NCBI GenBank assembly: GCA_023428805.1
Contig: JAEYWW010000036.1
Span: 1 to 6,747 of the forward strand
Length of the DNA stretch: 6,747 nucleotides
From: Armatimonadota bacterium
Lineage (GTDB): Bacteria > Armatimonadota > Fimbriimonadia > Fimbriimonadales > Fimbriimonadaceae
Reading direction: 5' to 3'
The notes under the pieces were generated by a model that did no database searches, was not told the origin of the DNA, and saw nothing but the letters and a program-made list of their open reading frames with translations. This document shows positions 4,670 through 6,747 of the stretch, piece by piece. Positions within the stretch are counted from its first letter, which is position 1. Every line of letters starts with the position of its first letter. The position numbers and the translations under genes were made by a program.

Positions 4670-6276
4670 ACGCCCTTTTCGCCCTCGTTGCGCTTGGTCA
4701 GGACGTGACCATCCCGGATGTTCAACCTGGAAGCAGCCAGCCCTTCATCAGCGCGGTTCGCGCCGTCAAAGAGGACCTTGCGGCAGGACGCTTTGAGGAA
4801 GCCGCCCAAAAGGCCAAGGTGCTGCCCGGCAAAGAGATGACCTACGCGGTGCGCTGGGACACTCTGCCCGCAGACAAGCGCAGCTATATCGAGAAGGGCA
4901 TTGAGCGGGCAATCAAGGAGTGGTCCAGCCAGCCTGCGGAATTCAAAATCAAGCTCTCCGAGAATGACCCCGACATCGTGGTCAGCTTCTCCGATGAACT
5001 GGGCAATGATCCAGAGTCAGGCGAGAAGCTCGGAGCAGTTCATTTCATCGGTTTTGCTCCCGGAGAACCCCGCGTGGACACGGTGATCGCGCTCAAGCGT
5101 GGAAATCCGCTCCGCACCACCGAGATCCACGACATTGTTTCAGAGATGGCGTTCGCCATCGGCTCGCGGCTCGGCCTGGAACGCCAGCCCACGCCGACCA
5201 CGGCGATGTTCCGGGTGGAGGCTCCCAACACCATCTTCGCGCGTCCCGCGCCCGTTGAAGTCAAGCTGGCGCTGATCAATGCGGAGATTGGCGGCGCGCT
5301 CCGCGAGGCGGCTCGAACCAAAACCAAAGTGGCAGTTCCCGAATCTGGAGCCTACATCGACGCCAATGAGATCAAGGGGGGAACCGTGATTCAGGGCGAA
5401 TCGATGCCCATGAGCTTCCAGGTCAACAACCGGGGCAAGAATCCGCTCAAATACCGCGTTGTCCCGGACTGCGGATGCTTCATTCTCCCCGCGCCCCAAG
5501 GCGTCGTTGAACCCGGCGAAGCCGCAATCGTGCCCATCAACATCCGCACGATGGAGTTCCCCGGTCCGCTCAACAAGAGCCTTTTTGTGTACACCGACGA
5601 CCCGGAAATGCCGGTCAAGCGCATCCCGGTCACGGGAATGGTCGAACCCCTCTACCGCTTCCTCACCCCGAGCGGCAAGACGATTTTTTCCAACGATGGC
5701 GAACTGCAGCAGATCGAGGTCTTTCTTGCTGTCCATCCGGGGAGGACATTTGAGATCGAAGCTCACGAACTGACGGGCGTGAAAGGGGTGGTGAACATCG
5801 AACCCTGGAGCGGCTCTCTCGCTGATCAAGGTTTCGGTGAGCCAGCCAAGGATCGCAAGGGATACAAGATCACCCTGACGATTGATCCGGGAACTCTGCC
5901 TGGACGCACCGCTGGGCTTCTGGCCGTCAAAACCACGGACAAAACCCTGGGTGTCCTTCGATGGAGCTTCACTCTCCAAAAAGGCATCGTGGTCAACCCG
6001 GGTGCGATCTTCTTTGGCGAAGTTGATCCCAAGCCGAATCGGGCTTGGGCGCTGCTTCAGGGTGCAGGCCGAAAGTTCAAGATCACCAAGATCGAATCCG
6101 ACAGCGAGTTCGTGAAAGGCTCATGGGAGCCCATGGGTGAGGATGACACGCTGAAGCTGGTCGCGGAATTCAACGGCAAGGCGCCGATCGGCAGGTTCAC
6201 CGCGCGGCTCACCCTGCACACAGATGACCCCGATCAGCCGACAATCATCGTTCCAGTCCAAGGCACGGTGAGATGA
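4663..6276 (+). CDS. Exported protein with degenerate matrixin-like domain and DUF1573/Ig-like domains
   Basis: From TTG 4663 the protein has 537 residues. The N-terminus (MLNALFALVALGQD) is hydrophobic, like the core of a signal peptide but without basic residues. Residues about 59-190 resemble a matrixin fold: YAVRWDTLP, helix IEKGIERAIKEWS, strands DPDIVVSF and DTVIALK, then SEMAFAIGSRL (160-170) exactly where HExxHxxGxxH is expected, and a Met-turn-like TTAMF (Met182). Glu161 and Gly167 remain, but all three zinc His are replaced (Ser160, Phe164, Leu170), so it is probably not a peptidase. Residues about 238-326 form a DUF1573 domain with VNNRGKNPL, DCGC (269-272), VVEPGEAAIV and YTDDPEMPV. 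Two more beta-rich domains follow (about 330-430 and 432-537), the last ending HTDDPDQPTIIVPVQG. The frame stays open upstream to ATG 4411, but that part lies opposite the minus-strand gene and looks non-coding. It is translationally coupled to the next gene by ATGA. Function is unknown; a structural or binding role at the cell envelope is likely. Confidence 0.82.
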   Translation: MLNALFALVALGQDVTIPDVQPGSSQPFISAVRAVKEDLAAGRFEEAAQKAKVLPGKEMTYAVRWDTLPADKRSYIEKGIERAIKEWSSQPAEFKIKLSENDPDIVVSFSDELGNDPESGEKLGAVHFIGFAPGEPRVDTVIALKRGNPLRTTEIHDIVSEMAFAIGSRLGLERQPTPTTAMFRVEAPNTIFARPAPVEVKLALINAEIGGALREAARTKTKVAVPESGAYIDANEIKGGTVIQGESMPMSFQVNNRGKNPLKYRVVPDCGCFILPAPQGVVEPGEAAIVPINIRTMEFPGPLNKSLFVYTDDPEMPVKRIPVTGMVEPLYRFLTPSGKTIFSNDGELQQIEVFLAVHPGRTFEIEAHELTGVKGVVNIEPWSGSLADQGFGEPAKDRKGYKITLTIDPGTLPGRTAGLLAVKTTDKTLGVLRWSFTLQKGIVVNPGAIFFGEVDPKPNRAWALLQGAGRKFKITKIESDSEFVKGSWEPMGEDDTLKLVAEFNGKAPIGRFTARLTLHTDDPDQPTIIVPVQGTVR

Positions 6277-6747
6277 GGTCGTTTCTCTGGGTGCCTGCGG
6301 TTCTGGCTCTGATCGCCGGAATCGTCGCGTCGCCCAGAGACAAGACTCAAACCCTCATTGTCGGCAACGGTTCGGAGGGTTATCTATCGCCCTGCGGGTG
6401 CTACAAGCCCATGACGGGGGGGCTCAAACGCCGCGCCACAGCGATCCGGCAGCTCCGAAAATCTCAACCCAATGCCGCCTACGTCGAGATGGGGCCATTC
6501 TCAGGCGGCATGGACAGGCAGCAGGAGATCAAGGCCGAGACGACGGCGGAGATCCTGGACGAGCTCCAGCCCGCCGCGATCGGCCTCGCTGCCGAGGATG
6601 CAAGGCTGGGGCTTGGAATGCTGGAGAGCCTTCAGCGTCTGTCAGGCGACAGAATCGTCGCTTCCCAGCTATCGAATGGATGGCGGGAATTCGCGGCCGC
6701 CGGACCTGTCTTGACGGCCTCCATCGACCCCAAGCTGGAGGTCGAAG
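6273..6747 (+). CDS. Exported 5'-nucleotidase/metallophosphoesterase-like protein with PCGC motif (3' end outside window)
   Basis: The frame opens at ATG 6273, overlapping the previous stop (ATGA), and is still open at the window end after 158 codons. Residues 1-20 (MRSFLWVPAVLALIAGIVAS) make a good signal peptide. Next comes LIVGNGSEGYLSPCGCYKPMTGGLKRRATAIRQLR in pieces: the YLSPCGC, GGLKRRA pattern recalls the pCGC-GGLaRR signature of periplasmic 5'-nucleotidase-like metallophosphoesterases. YVEMGPFSGG lies where relatives have a vDaGDxf metal site, and IGLAAEDARLG where they have nlGNHDfxxG; the metal ligands Asp, Asn and His seem absent. This suggests a degenerate member, possibly a binding protein rather than a hydrolase. 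The upstream AAGG (6260-6263) is a weak ribosome site. The C-terminal half is unseen, so domain content may change the call. Confidence 0.7.
   Translation, partial: MRSFLWVPAVLALIAGIVASPRDKTQTLIVGNGSEGYLSPCGCYKPMTGGLKRRATAIRQLRKSQPNAAYVEMGPFSGGMDRQQEIKAETTAEILDELQPAAIGLAAEDARLGLGMLESLQRLSGDRIVASQLSNGWREFAAAGPVLTASIDPKLEVE

Noticed and set aside
5140..5979. Minus-strand open frame of 279 codons opposite the DUF1573 gene
   Set aside because: The + strand carries clear DUF1573 motifs; the antisense translation is His/Arg/Asp-rich without motifs or an upstream ribosome site.
6472..6714. + strand 80-codon open frame near the window end
   Set aside because: It overlaps, in another frame, the metallophosphoesterase-like gene, which has a signal peptide and recognisable motifs; the alternative translation is Arg/Ser/Pro-rich.
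1..6747. Mobile element, CRISPR array, tRNA or phage genes
   Set aside because: No transposase or integrase motif, no regularly spaced repeats, no cloverleaf-like segment, and base composition looks even across the window.

Overview
The window is gene-dense bacterial DNA, about 58-60% G+C by eye. It has short or overlapping gene junctions, purine-rich ribosome binding sites and frequent TTG starts. I see no phage, insertion sequence, CRISPR, tRNA or rRNA. The gene order (gatC-gatA, an unknown membrane gene, ispE, a MobA-like nucleotidyltransferase) and the exported DUF1573 and CGC-motif proteins suggest a free-living environmental bacterium. My best guess is Armatimonadota (Fimbriimonas-like). 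That is an inference from protein style, not a database result.

Region 1 (bases 1-4270, + strand) is a tightly packed housekeeping operon. It starts inside gatC and continues with gatA; together these encode subunits of the tRNA-dependent amidotransferase that makes Gln-tRNA and/or Asn-tRNA. Next is a gene of unknown function with two membrane helices and a helical cytoplasmic region. It is followed by ispE (MEP isoprenoid pathway), a MobA-like nucleotidyltransferase that overlaps the ispE end, and a 79-residue protein resembling the C-terminal lid domain of acyl-CoA synthetases. Junctions are -4, +10, -4, -13 and +17 bases, so translational coupling is likely.

Region 2 (4267-4662) holds a small minus-strand gene. 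It meets the first operon tail to tail with overlapping stop codons and leaves a 123-base divergent control region on its other side. A hairpin plus T-run that could end the first operon lies inside this opposing gene. The control region contains a perfect TTGACA on the minus strand and an inverted repeat.

Region 3 (4663-6747, + strand) encodes two apparently exported proteins joined by an ATGA overlap. The first combines a matrixin-like metallopeptidase fold that has lost its zinc histidines with DUF1573/Ig-like domains. The second, cut by the window end, looks like a 5'-nucleotidase/metallophosphoesterase relative carrying a PCGC motif but lacking expected metal ligands. This pair of likely pseudoenzymes is the best candidate for an undescribed system, and its function is unknown. 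The start of the first gene is also odd: a nine-codon reading frame with a good ribosome binding site precedes it in another frame, which could reflect a leader peptide or a one-base indel.
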